The notes under the pieces were generated by a model that was not told the origin of the DNA, did no database searches, and saw nothing but the letters and a program-made list of their open reading frames with translations. Both the position numbers and the translations under genes were made by a program. A DNA stretch of 64,000 nucleotides from Alphaproteobacteria bacterium (GTDB taxonomy: Bacteria > Pseudomonadota > Alphaproteobacteria > UBA6615), in contig JANQOE010000021.1 of the NCBI GenBank assembly GCA_028279245.1, positions 29,967 through 93,966 of the forward strand, in the 5' to 3' direction. Positions 15,212-23,365 of the stretch are shown piece by piece; position 1 is the stretch's first letter; every line of letters starts with the position of its first letter.

Positions 15212-16177
15212 ATGATTAGCTTGCGACTTCTCGCAACCCTGGCCGTCACTCTGGCTATCGTGCTGCCGAACGGCGCTGAGGCCCAGCTTCAACCGACCCT
15301 GCGCACCGAGATCATCACCGAAGCGGACAACCTGCGGCTCGGCGATTTTTTCGAGCCCGCCGGCGAACACGCCACGAGTGTGGTCGCTTACGCCCCGCAG
15401 CCCGGGCGCCGCGCGGTGTTCGACGCCAACTGGCTGGCGCGGGTTGCCCACCGCTATGGCGTGGAATGGCGGCCGTCGAGCCGCCAGGACCGCACCGTGG
15501 TCGAACGGCTCAGCACCGTCGTCACCTCGTCGGATATCGCCAACGCCTTGCAAGATGAACTCGCGTCCCATGGATATGGCGAGGAATACGATCTCTCCCT
15601 GTCCAATCCACAGATGCAGATTCACATCTCCCCGGATCTGCCCGCGACAGTGTACGTCATCGACCTCGTCGTCTCGCCGGCCAACGACCGGGTCACGGCC
15701 GTTGTTGCCGCGCCAGCGGGTGATCCGCACGCCAAGCGCTACAAAGTGCACGGCCGCATCCACGCCGTCGTCGACGTGCCGGTCCCCGGCCGCGCCGTCC
15801 GTCCGGGCGAAGTGATCCGGGAAGCGGATCTCACCTGGACCAAAGTCCGGCGCAACCAACTGCGTGACAACTTCCTGTCAAACCCAGCTGACCTGATCGG
15901 CCAAACCGCCCGCATTCCCCTCCGCGCCGGCCAACCCGTGCGCAAAACGGAAGTCCACCAGCCGGCGATGGTCAAGAAGGGTACCAACGTCAGCATGATT
16001 TTCCAGACGGCCTCAATGGTCTTAAGCGCCAACGGCGTTGCCATGGCCTCGGGCGTTCGTGACGAAGTCATCCCGGTCCGCAACAACCAAAGTGGCCTGA
16101 TCGTCGAAGCGGCGATCGTCGGTCCAGGCCGCGTCGAAGCGCGACTGGCCGGCCGGTCGGCAACGGGAGGCAATTGA
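15212..16177 (+). CDS. flgA: P-ring assembly chaperone FlgA
   Basis: FlgA is a periplasmic chaperone for FlgI in P-ring assembly. The ATG at 15212 gives 321 residues with a signal peptide (MISLRLLATLAVTLAIVLPN, cleavage near AEA-Q) and is preceded by GTGAGGT. A GTG at 15200 overlapping the flgG stop is an alternative. The C-terminal SAF-like domain is clear (GRAVRPGEVIREADLTW, IPLRAGQPVRKTEVHQPAMV, KKGTNVSMIFQTASMVLSAN). flgH follows after one base. Confidence 0.93.
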   Translation: MISLRLLATLAVTLAIVLPNGAEAQLQPTLRTEIITEADNLRLGDFFEPAGEHATSVVAYAPQPGRRAVFDANWLARVAHRYGVEWRPSSRQDRTVVERLSTVVTSSDIANALQDELASHGYGEEYDLSLSNPQMQIHISPDLPATVYVIDLVVSPANDRVTAVVAAPAGDPHAKRYKVHGRIHAVVDVPVPGRAVRPGEVIREADLTWTKVRRNQLRDNFLSNPADLIGQTARIPLRAGQPVRKTEVHQPAMVKKGTNVSMIFQTASMVLSANGVAMASGVRDEVIPVRNNQSGLIVEAAIVGPGRVEARLAGRSATGGN

Positions 16178-16178
16178 C

Positions 16179-16934
16179 ATGCGGCGTTTGCCCGTCTCGC
16201 AACAGATTGTGATCGGCCTTGCCCTCACCCTGAGCCTTGGCGGCTGCAACGCCCTTTCCCGGCTCAGCCAGGTTGGCGAACCGCCGGCACTCACGGCAAT
16301 TCAGGATCCCACGGCGGCACCCAACTATCAGCCTGTCTCGCTGCCCCAGCCCACTGCAAGGCCGATGGAGCGGAACCCGAACTCGCTGTGGCGCACCGGC
16401 GCCCGGGCCTTCTTCAAGGATCAGCGAGCGAGCGAAGTCGGTGACATCCTCACGGTCGAGATCGAACTTGATGACAGTGCTACGATCAACAACACGACCT
16501 CGCGCGAGCGCACGGCGGGCGAGGACGCTCAGCTCCCGGCCCTCCTTGGCTACGAGACCTCCCTCAACCGGATTTTGCCGCAGGCGATCGACCCAACCGA
16601 TCTGATCGAGGGCGACTCGACCTCCGAATACGAAGGTGCCGGGTCGATCGAACGGGACGAGAAGATCAACGTCAAAGTCGCCGCGGTGATCACGCAGGTG
16701 CTGCCGAACGGCAACCTGGTCGTCCACGGGCGCCAGGAGACCCGCATCAATTTCGAGGCCCGCGAACTGCAGATCGCCGGGGTCATCCGTCCCGAGGACA
16801 TCACCTCAGCAAACACGATCCCGTACGAGAAGGTCGCCGAGGCCCGCTTGGCCTATGGCGGGCGGGGTCAGCTCACGGATTTCCAGCAGCCGCGCTACGG
16901 GCAGCAGATCTTCGACATCATCTTTCCGTTTTAG
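16179..16934 (+). CDS. flgH: Flagellar L-ring lipoprotein FlgH
   Basis: FlgH forms the outer-membrane L ring. The 251-residue precursor has a lipoprotein signal peptide with lipobox LGGC and lipidated Cys23. Family motifs follow: NSLWRTGARAFFKDQRASEV, GDILTVEIELDDSATINNTT, VLPNGNLVVHGRQE and RPEDITSANTI. It ends RYGQQIFDIIFPF. It is the last gene of the sigma-54-dependent flgF-flgG-flgA-flgH unit. Confidence 0.97.
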   Translation: MRRLPVSQQIVIGLALTLSLGGCNALSRLSQVGEPPALTAIQDPTAAPNYQPVSLPQPTARPMERNPNSLWRTGARAFFKDQRASEVGDILTVEIELDDSATINNTTSRERTAGEDAQLPALLGYETSLNRILPQAIDPTDLIEGDSTSEYEGAGSIERDEKINVKVAAVITQVLPNGNLVVHGRQETRINFEARELQIAGVIRPEDITSANTIPYEKVAEARLAYGGRGQLTDFQQPRYGQQIFDIIFPF

Positions 16935-16948
16935 GCCAGGTAGGCCGG

Positions 16949-16964
16949 CCGGCCGCAAGGCCGG
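16949..16964. terminator. GC-rich hairpin after flgH
   Basis: CCGGCC-GCAA-GGCCGG forms a 6-bp stem with a GCAA tetraloop in the gap between the convergent flgH and dksA genes. There is no T-run, so it may be a weak terminator or only an mRNA 3' end stabiliser. Confidence 0.35.
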
Positions 16965-17013
16965 ATCAAGCGGGGGCCGGACACCAGGTAGGTGGCCGGT
17001 CTTCGCGCTTCTG

Positions 17014-17433
17014 CTAGTCAGAGCGGTGCATGCGCTCCATACGTTCGTGCCGCTCCTGGGCCTGCAATGTCATCGTCGCGATCGGTCGCGCCATCAGTCG
17101 CCGCAGACTGATCGGCTCCCCGGTCTCCGTACAAAAGCCGTAGCTGCCGTCCTCGATCCGCCCCAGCGCCGCATCGATCTTGGAGATCAGTTTGCGGCCC
17201 CGATCGCGGGTCCTCAGTTCGAGTGCCCGATCAGTCTCCGACGATGCCCGATCCGCGATATCGGCCTCTTGGCGCGTCTCTTCCTGCAGATTCTGTATCG
17301 TTTGGTCGGAATCCCGCAGCAATTCGGCACGCCAATCCAGCAGACGATTCCGAAAGAACGCCAGCATCCGGTCGTTCATGAACTCTTCGTCGTCGGAAGG
17401 AACATAGTCTGGAGATAATAGCGTCGAGGACAT
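17014..17433 (-). CDS. dksA: RNA polymerase-binding transcription factor DksA
   Basis: DksA inserts a coiled coil into the RNA polymerase secondary channel and potentiates ppGpp control. I start it at the ATG at 17433 (139 residues), preceded by GAGAGGAGAGG. The coiled-coil tip motif DIADRA (DxxDxA) is at residues 58-63. The zinc-finger region (GFCTETGEPISLRRLMARP, then TMTLQAQE) keeps only one of the four Cys (Cys101); the others are Thr, Thr and Ala, as in many alphaproteobacterial and DksA2-type proteins, so zinc binding is unlikely. It has its own sigma-70 promoter and is probably a housekeeping gene within the flagellar island. Confidence 0.92.
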   Translation of the reverse strand: MSSTLLSPDYVPSDDEEFMNDRMLAFFRNRLLDWRAELLRDSDQTIQNLQEETRQEADIADRASSETDRALELRTRDRGRKLISKIDAALGRIEDGSYGFCTETGEPISLRRLMARPIATMTLQAQERHERMERMHRSD

Positions 17434-17467
17434 TACCTCTCCTCTCGGCACCATCGCCGCGGCGCGG

Positions 17468-17495
17468 AGTATATGAAAAACCGCTCGTATCTCAA
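17468..17495 (-). promoter_or_regulatory. Sigma-70 promoter of dksA
   Basis: On the minus strand, TTGAGA (17490-17495) and TATACT (17468-17473) are separated by 16 bases, each five of six to the sigma-70 consensus. Transcription would start near 17461, giving a leader of about 28 bases to the dksA ATG. Confidence 0.6.
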
Positions 17496-17512
17496 GAGGT
17501 TACGAACGCACC

Positions 17513-17944
17513 CTAGGAACCGCCTGAAGCTGTGGACAACTTTGCCAACTCAACCCTGACCCGCAGGTCGATCTCATCCATGATCCCGCGTAGCTGGGGC
17601 GAGACGGCAAACGAGGACTGGCACTTCAACATATCCGCCAGGGCCTCCAGACTACGCCTTGGTATCCGGCCCAAAAGAAGCCCCCGCCGGATGGCCTCGA
17701 GCTCATCGAGCAAGGCATGGCCGCGGTTGGTCTCATCCCGGTCGGTGGTCCAGCCCTCGCTATCGCCCTGCAAGGCGAGCAGCGCATCGATCGAGCCGAG
17801 CCCGGCCGCACCGGCGACCTGCGCTGGGGTATCCGCCACTTCCGAACTCGAAAGGCTCCGCGCAAAGTCGGCGCCACCGCCGGCCGCGGTCTTCTTGGCC
17901 TTGCCAACCCCGCGGCTCATCGGGTTTGGACCGATAATCTTCAT
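17513..17944 (-). CDS. fliX: Flagellar assembly regulator FliX
   Basis: FliX binds FlbD and couples its activity to completion of the early flagellar structure (Caulobacter). The 143-residue product has the family pattern: basic/Gly-rich N-terminus (MKIIGPNPMSRGVGKAKKTA), a central SIDALLALQG, a helical HALLDELEAIRRGLLLGRIP and the C-terminal IMDEIDLRVRVELAKL. It is divergent from flgI. A perfect CtrA box lies 47-61 bases upstream, consistent with an early (class II) gene. Its partner flbD is at 51196. Confidence 0.9.
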   Translation of the reverse strand: MKIIGPNPMSRGVGKAKKTAAGGGADFARSLSSSEVADTPAQVAGAAGLGSIDALLALQGDSEGWTTDRDETNRGHALLDELEAIRRGLLLGRIPRRSLEALADMLKCQSSFAVSPQLRGIMDEIDLRVRVELAKLSTASGGS

Positions 17945-17990
17945 GTAAGCGCCTGTCTATTAACGCTGGCGGGACGTTGCTGGAGTTCTG

Positions 17991-18005
17991 TTAATGCGTC
18001 GTTAA
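17991..18005. promoter_or_regulatory. CtrA-type box TTAA-N7-TTAA before fliX
   Basis: TTAA-TGCGTCG-TTAA is an exact CtrA pattern, 47-61 bases upstream of the fliX start codon in the fliX/flgI divergent gap. CtrA control of fliX is established in Caulobacter. Confidence 0.8.
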
Positions 18006-18015
18006 GGCGCAAACT

Positions 18016-18030
18016 CGGCAAATTGTTCCG
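18016..18030. promoter_or_regulatory. FlbD-type inverted repeat between fliX and flgI
   Basis: CGGCAAATTGTTCCG follows the CGGCA-N5-TKCCG pattern. Its centre is about 90 bases upstream of the -24 GG of the flgI sigma-54 promoter and only 10 bases from the CtrA box of fliX. It could therefore activate flgI and damp fliX at the same time. Confidence 0.55.
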
Positions 18031-18110
18031 GTCGGTCCCGTCCGGCGCCAACCGAGACGCACCGTCCTCCCAAAAAAGCACCGAATTACAACGGGTTGGC
18101 GCGGCCGCAT

Positions 18111-18127
18111 CTGGCACGCTTCTCGCT
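18111..18127 (+). promoter_or_regulatory. Sigma-54 promoter of flgI-flgJ-flgN-flgK-flgL
   Basis: CTGGCACGCTTCTCGCT has an excellent -24 element (TGGCACG) and a GC exactly 10 bases after the GG (18113-14 and 18125-26). The -12 element is TCGC rather than TTGC. Transcription would start near 18138. Confidence 0.75.
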
Positions 18128-18158
18128 TGATAGCGGTCAGCACAACGTGATGGACAGT

Positions 18159-19283
18159 ATGAACCGTCGAAGAATCGCCGCGTCCCTAACCGCCCTCGCC
18201 TTCTTGGTGCTGACGGCATCCGTGGCAGAAGCCCAGTCGCGCCTGAAGGATCTCGTCGATTTCGAAGGCGTGCGGGACAACATGCTGGTCGGTTACGGGC
18301 TTGTAGTCGGGCTGAACGGCACCGGCGACACGCTCAACAACGCACCTTTCACCCAGCAAAGCCTGGTCGGCATGCTCGAGCGTCTCGGCGTGAACACCCG
18401 CGACGATCTGTCCAGCATGAAAACCGAGAATGTCGCCGCGGTCGTAGTGACGGCAACACTGCCGCCCTTCGCCCGCCAAGGCACGCGAATCGATGTCACC
18501 GTGAGCGCTTTGGGCGACGCCGAGAGCCTGCTCGGCGGGACCCTGCTGGTCACCCCGATGCTGGGTGCCGACGGCGAAGTCTACGCGGTCTCTCAGGGCA
18601 CACTCGTCGTCGGCGGGTTTTCCGCCCAGGGCGAGGGCGAGTCCATCACCAAGGGTGTCCCGACATCCGCCAGGCTGCCGGCCGGCGCGATTGTCGAACG
18701 CGAACTTGAGTTCGCCCTGGCCAATCTGCAGTCCGTGCGACTCAGCCTGCGCAATCCGGACTTCACGACGGCCCGGCGCGTTACCCGCGCCATCAACGGA
18801 TTTCTCGGCACCAACGCCGCACGCGCCCTCGACCCCGCCACTGTCGAGATCGACGTCCCACCGAGCCACACCGGCGACGCCGTGGCACTGGTCACCGACA
18901 TCGAGCAGCTAACGGTCGTGCCGGATCAGCTCGCCCGTGTGGTGATCGATGAAGAATCCGGCGTGATCGTCATGGGCGAGAACGTCCGCATCAGCACCGT
19001 CGCGATCGCCCAGGGCAACCTCACGATCCGCATCACCGAGACCCCGCAGGTCAGCCAGCCCAACGCCTTCGCCGCCCAGGGCAACACCGAAGTCGTCAAC
19101 CGCACGGATGTCACCGTCGACGAGGACGAGGAGCAGCGCCTCGCCCTGCTGCAGAGCGGCGTGACCCTGCAGGAACTGGTCGACGGCCTGAACGCCCTCG
19201 GCATCGGGCCGCGCGACATGATCTCGATCTTGCAGACGATCAAAGCCGCCGGTGCCCTCCAAGCAGAAATAGTGGTGATGTAA
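18159..19283 (+). CDS. flgI: Flagellar P-ring protein FlgI
   Basis: FlgI forms the periplasmic P ring. I choose the ATG at 18159 (374 residues) because it gives a compact signal peptide (MNRRRIAASLTALAFLVLTA, cleavage near AEA-Q) and leaves a 21-base leader after the sigma-54 start; the ATG at 18150 is an in-frame alternative. Signatures present: RLKDLVDFEGVRDNMLVGYG, LVVGLNGTGDTLNNAPFTQQ, and the C-terminal LVDGLNALGIGPRDMISILQ. It overlaps flgJ by one base (TAATG). Confidence 0.96.
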   Translation: MNRRRIAASLTALAFLVLTASVAEAQSRLKDLVDFEGVRDNMLVGYGLVVGLNGTGDTLNNAPFTQQSLVGMLERLGVNTRDDLSSMKTENVAAVVVTATLPPFARQGTRIDVTVSALGDAESLLGGTLLVTPMLGADGEVYAVSQGTLVVGGFSAQGEGESITKGVPTSARLPAGAIVERELEFALANLQSVRLSLRNPDFTTARRVTRAINGFLGTNAARALDPATVEIDVPPSHTGDAVALVTDIEQLTVVPDQLARVVIDEESGVIVMGENVRISTVAIAQGNLTIRITETPQVSQPNAFAAQGNTEVVNRTDVTVDEDEEQRLALLQSGVTLQELVDGLNALGIGPRDMISILQTIKAAGALQAEIVVM

Positions 19284-19606
19284 TGACCCCTGAAATCGGT
19301 CTAGGTACTGCCACCGACGCCCTGCGTCAGGGCACCGACCCCCTCAAGAACAGGACGTTCGACTCGCGCGCTGCGGCGGAGAAGGCAGCTCGCGAGTTTG
19401 AGTCCTTCTTCCTGATGCAGACGATGCAGGAAATGTTTGCCGGTGTCGGCCAGGACCCCCTGTTTGGCGGCGGCGCTGGCGAACAGATGTTCAAGTCCCT
19501 GTTGATCCAGGAATACAGCACCGAACTCGCCAAGGCCGGTGGCATTGGCCTCGCGGATCAGGTGCTTGGCGAACTTATCAAGACCCAATCGGAGCCTCCG
19601 CTATGA
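19283..19606 (+). CDS. flgJ: Rod-binding protein FlgJ (rod cap domain only)
   Basis: The 107-residue product is the N-terminal, rod-binding domain of FlgJ: AAREFESFFLMQTMQEMF, GGGAGEQMFKSLLIQEYSTE, LAKAGGIGLADQVL. The C-terminal muramidase domain of enteric FlgJ is absent, as is usual in alphaproteobacteria, so wall lysis for rod passage must come from a separate enzyme not seen here. It overlaps flgI and the next gene by 1 and 4 bases. Confidence 0.92.
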   Translation: MTPEIGLGTATDALRQGTDPLKNRTFDSRAAAEKAAREFESFFLMQTMQEMFAGVGQDPLFGGGAGEQMFKSLLIQEYSTELAKAGGIGLADQVLGELIKTQSEPPL

Positions 19607-20028
19607 CCGGCAGCACCGCGAACAGACTGACCGAAGCCACCAACCGGCTGTCGGACGTACTGAAACGTGAGACCAAAATCCTGCGCACCATGCGCCCGCA
19701 GGACATCCAGACCCTGCGCCAAGAAAAGGAAGTGGCCGCGAACACCTACCTCGGCCTGATGAGCGAAGTGCAGGAGAATGGCAAGGCCGGACTGGCACAG
19801 CGTGAAATCGCCGCGTTGCGTCAGGCCGCCCACAATCTTCACACGGCCACGGAGGCGAACGCCGTTGCGCTCGAAGCCGCCATCCACGCCAATGAACGGT
19901 TTGGCGAGAGCGTTGCGGCCGCAGTCCGGTCCAAAGTCGCCGCCACCGCCACCTATGGCCGGGACGGCCGGCTTGGCGGTGCAGGACGCGGCGCCGGTGC
20001 ACCCGTCTCCATCAGCAAGAGCCTGTAG
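19603..20028 (+). CDS. flgN: FlgN-like chaperone for hook-associated proteins
   Basis: The 141-residue product is a soluble helical protein (LTEATNRLSDVLKRETKILR, LRQEKEVAANTYLGLMSEVQ, AALRQAAHNLHTATEANAVA), with a Gly/Ala/Arg-rich tail. It resembles FlgN, the cytoplasmic chaperone for FlgK and FlgL. It lies directly before flgK and flgL, separated from flgK by 6 bases and overlapping flgJ by 4. Sequence similarity in this family is low, so position carries much of the call. Confidence 0.78.
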   Translation: MTGSTANRLTEATNRLSDVLKRETKILRTMRPQDIQTLRQEKEVAANTYLGLMSEVQENGKAGLAQREIAALRQAAHNLHTATEANAVALEAAIHANERFGESVAAAVRSKVAATATYGRDGRLGGAGRGAGAPVSISKSL

Positions 20029-20034
20029 TACGCC

Positions 20035-22095
20035 ATGTCGCTGACAATCGCCCTGAGATCGGCGCTCGCCTCGATGCAGGCGGTGCAGACGTCCTTCCAG
20101 GTCACGTCAAGCAACGTCGCGAACGCCAGTAACGAAGACTACACGAGGAAAGTCACCAGCCAGTCGACACTCATCGTTGACGGGCTAGCGTCCGGCGTAA
20201 AGATCGAGTCTATCCGGCGGGTCGTCGATGAGAACCTGGTGCGGCAACTCCGCGACCAACTCAGCGTCGTCTCAAACCTGTCGGTGCAGGACAGCTATTA
20301 CGCCCGAATGCAGCAGTTGTTCGGAACACTCGCCGACGACAGCAGCCTCAGTCATTCAATCTCGGAACTCGGCTCGGCGATTGACGCTTTGTCGACCACA
20401 CCGGAGAGCGCCCCCGCACGAACGGATGTGGTGAACCTAGCAATCAGGTTTGCCGACGAGCTCAACAAGATTGCCAATGACATTCAGCAGATGCGCAAAG
20501 ACGCCGACGGGGAGATCTCGAAGGTCGTCAAAGACATCAACGACCAGGCGACGCTGATCAACGACCTCAACTTCCAGATCGCCACCGCGAAAACAAGGAA
20601 CCAACCAACCGGAGAGCTGGAAGACCAGCGGGATGTCGCACTCTCAAAGCTGGGTGAGCAGATCGATATCAGTACGTTCTCCCGCAGCGACGGAACGATC
20701 GTCGTCTTCACCACGGCCGGCCGCCCCCTCGTCGACAACTCCGTAGTTCCCCTGTCCCATACGCCGACCGCACAGCTATCGGCCGGCACAACCTTCCCCA
20801 ATGGGATCAGCACGATCAGCTACGGCTCGGGCGGGCCGGACATCACTGGCGAGGTCCGCGGCGGACGGCTCGCAGCGCTTGTCGGCATGCGCGACGACAC
20901 ACTCGTCAACCTGCAAGCGGAAATCGATGTCCTTTCTGAGACCCTGCGCAACGAAGTGAACAGTCTGCACAACAACGGCACGTCGTTTCCGGCGCCGACA
21001 AGCCTGACCGGTGCGCGGACGGTCGGCGCGACCGATGCTCCCTCAATGACCGGGACTTTTCGTGTCGGCATTTTGAATGCAAGCGGCAACGTCGTGGAGA
21101 GTCTCGACATCAATCTCGGGACCCTGGCGCCGGCGACAATCGGTCAACTTGTAACCACCATCAACGGCATGACCAACGCCACGGCCAGCATCAACGCCCA
21201 GGGCAAAGTGGTCATATCGGCGACCGGCGGCAACACGGTGGCCGTCAATGAGATGACCAGCGCTGTCACGTTCGGCAACGAAACCCGCGGCATGGCCCAC
21301 TTCCTTGGCCTGAACGATTTCTTCAGCGGAGAAGAGGCCTACAACGACTACACCAGCGACCGGTTCACCAGCAGCACGACCGCCCTCGGCGTTACCGGAG
21401 CACTGACCTTTGCCTACCCCGGAGGCACGACAGCCGTAAACTACGTGGTCGGCGACAGCCTGACGGCCATCGCTGCGTCCATCAATGGCAATGCCACACT
21501 AACCGCACAGAACATCTCCGCCGCCGTGCGGAACGAAGCGGACGGGTTCCGGCTGGAAATCACCGATGCCAATGGCGACAATTTCTATGTCACCGATAGC
21601 TCAACCTTCCTCAGCACCTACGGCGTCCGCGCCGGCGAACCCGGCGTGTCCAGCCGCTTGGCCCTGCGCACCGACATCGCCGCCGACCCGAACAAGATCG
21701 CCTTGGGCACCCTGGACTCCGGCACGCTGACTGTTGGCAGCCCAGCGGCGTCCTCCGGCAACGCAACGACCATTAGCGCCATCGCCGCCAAGTTCACCGG
21801 CACCGTCGACTTACGTGCCGCCGGCACCCAGCCAGCGGCCACCACGCGCCTGGCCGACTACGCAACCAGCATCATTTCGCTGAATGCAACGAATGCAGAG
21901 AACGCGGCCAACCAACTCGCCATTCACCAGGCCCGCGCGGAGGCCATCCAGAACCGGGCACTCTCTGTCAGTCAGGTAAACATCGACGAAGAAATGTCGG
22001 AAATCATGATCCTGCAGCAGGCCTATTCGGCATCAGCCCGTGTGACGACCTCGGTCTCGGAGATGCTCGATACGCTGCTGTCGGCCGTGAGATAG
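20035..22095 (+). CDS. flgK: Hook-filament junction protein FlgK (HAP1)
   Basis: FlgK is the first hook-filament junction protein. The 686-residue protein has the rod/hook-type N-terminus (MSLTIALRSALASMQAVQTS with SSNVANASNEDYTRKVTSQS) and the C-terminal helix (IDEEMSEIMILQQAYSASAR, then VSEMLDTLLSAVR). The middle has the FlgK DINDQATLINDLNFQIATAK and LEDQRDVALSKLGEQIDIST segments. A long Ala/Thr/Gly-rich insertion occupies about residues 310-600. Confidence 0.95.
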   Translation: MSLTIALRSALASMQAVQTSFQVTSSNVANASNEDYTRKVTSQSTLIVDGLASGVKIESIRRVVDENLVRQLRDQLSVVSNLSVQDSYYARMQQLFGTLADDSSLSHSISELGSAIDALSTTPESAPARTDVVNLAIRFADELNKIANDIQQMRKDADGEISKVVKDINDQATLINDLNFQIATAKTRNQPTGELEDQRDVALSKLGEQIDISTFSRSDGTIVVFTTAGRPLVDNSVVPLSHTPTAQLSAGTTFPNGISTISYGSGGPDITGEVRGGRLAALVGMRDDTLVNLQAEIDVLSETLRNEVNSLHNNGTSFPAPTSLTGARTVGATDAPSMTGTFRVGILNASGNVVESLDINLGTLAPATIGQLVTTINGMTNATASINAQGKVVISATGGNTVAVNEMTSAVTFGNETRGMAHFLGLNDFFSGEEAYNDYTSDRFTSSTTALGVTGALTFAYPGGTTAVNYVVGDSLTAIAASINGNATLTAQNISAAVRNEADGFRLEITDANGDNFYVTDSSTFLSTYGVRAGEPGVSSRLALRTDIAADPNKIALGTLDSGTLTVGSPAASSGNATTISAIAAKFTGTVDLRAAGTQPAATTRLADYATSIISLNATNAENAANQLAIHQARAEAIQNRALSVSQVNIDEEMSEIMILQQAYSASARVTTSVSEMLDTLLSAVR

Positions 22096-22105
22096 GAGTC
22101 CAGAT

Positions 22106-23308
22106 ATGACGCGGGTCGCACCCTTTTCGCAGCAGAGTCTGATCCTGTACCACACGCTGAATCATCAGCAAACAATGCTGGACAAGCAGGTTCAGCTAAG
22201 CTCCGGAAAGATCGCCCAAGACTATTCCGGCATCGCCCGCGACTCGAGCCGCCTCGTCACCAACGAAGCAGCCAAGGAACGCACCCTGCAGTTCATGAAC
22301 AACATCGATGTGGTGCAGCAGCGGCTCACCCTGACCGACGACGCAATGTCGAGCATCGACAAGATCACGCGCGAAGCCCGCAAGATACTGAATGCAACTC
22401 TCGACGGTCCCGACTCCCATCAATCCGACTTCATCGATTTCATGACCAACGTGCGTGCACTCGTCGCCGACGCGCTGAACACCAAAGACGGCACCCGCTT
22501 TATCTTCAGCGGCAGCCGTGTCGACCAGGCGCCAGTCTCATTCGGCAGCCCCTATCGGTCCGTCAGCTTGATCGAGTCAAACGGCACCACAGTCGATCGG
22601 ACCTTCTACGATTCCTACTATGAGGATGTGCTCGGCAACACCCTCCCCTACACCGCGGGCACCGGCTCCTTCTATGAGCAGATCTATTTCGACAAGAACG
22701 GTGTCTTGCCAAACCTCGTCGGGTTCCCCGTCGTCGATACCGATAACCCAACGATGACGGAGTTCAATTCCGAGGATCCGGGGTTGTGGCAGTACTACGT
22801 CGACAGGCTTGATTCGACGCAGATGCTGGCGAATCCGAAAACCGACTACTACAACGGCGACAGTGTTGACTCTCAGGTTCGGGCGGACGACGGCTTCACC
22901 ATCAACTACGGCGCCCGTGCAAATGCTCCGAGCTTTCAACAGCTGATCACCGCTGTTGACGCAATGGTCAACCTACCGCAGTCGACAATAGCAACACCCG
23001 AAGGTCTCGCACTCATCCAAAAAGCACGCGACATGGTTGAGAACGTTCTGGTTGCAGATGCTGCGGATGGTTTCCAAAGCCTCAGTGAGCTACAAGTCAA
23101 CGTGAATGGTCCACGAAACACCCTGGCCAGCATCCGGGAACGGCATGAACAGTTCACGATCTACGCCGACACAGTTATTCAAGAAGTGGAGGGTGTAGAT
23201 CAGGCGGAACTGATCGCCAGCCTCCAATCCGATCAGGTGCAGCTTGAGGCGTCCTATTCGGTCCTCAGCCGCATCTCCACGTTAACCATCCTCGACTTCC
23301 TTCGCTAG
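22106..23308 (+). CDS. flgL: Hook-filament junction protein FlgL (HAP3)
   Basis: FlgL is the second junction protein and is flagellin-like. The 400-residue protein has an N-terminal helix pair (LILYHTLNHQQTMLDKQVQL, SSGKIAQDYSGIARDSSRLV), the NTKDGTRFIFSGSRVDQAPV element near residue 130, and a C-terminal helix (LIASLQSDQVQLEASYSVLS followed by RISTLTILDFLR). It follows flgK after 10 bases and ends the flgI-to-flgL unit. Confidence 0.93.
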   Translation: MTRVAPFSQQSLILYHTLNHQQTMLDKQVQLSSGKIAQDYSGIARDSSRLVTNEAAKERTLQFMNNIDVVQQRLTLTDDAMSSIDKITREARKILNATLDGPDSHQSDFIDFMTNVRALVADALNTKDGTRFIFSGSRVDQAPVSFGSPYRSVSLIESNGTTVDRTFYDSYYEDVLGNTLPYTAGTGSFYEQIYFDKNGVLPNLVGFPVVDTDNPTMTEFNSEDPGLWQYYVDRLDSTQMLANPKTDYYNGDSVDSQVRADDGFTINYGARANAPSFQQLITAVDAMVNLPQSTIATPEGLALIQKARDMVENVLVADAADGFQSLSELQVNVNGPRNTLASIRERHEQFTIYADTVIQEVEGVDQAELIASLQSDQVQLEASYSVLSRISTLTILDFLR

Positions 23309-23365
23309 ATAACAGTTCGGTAACGCCTGCCGTGTGAATCTGGCTAGGACAGGAGACATAGGTCG

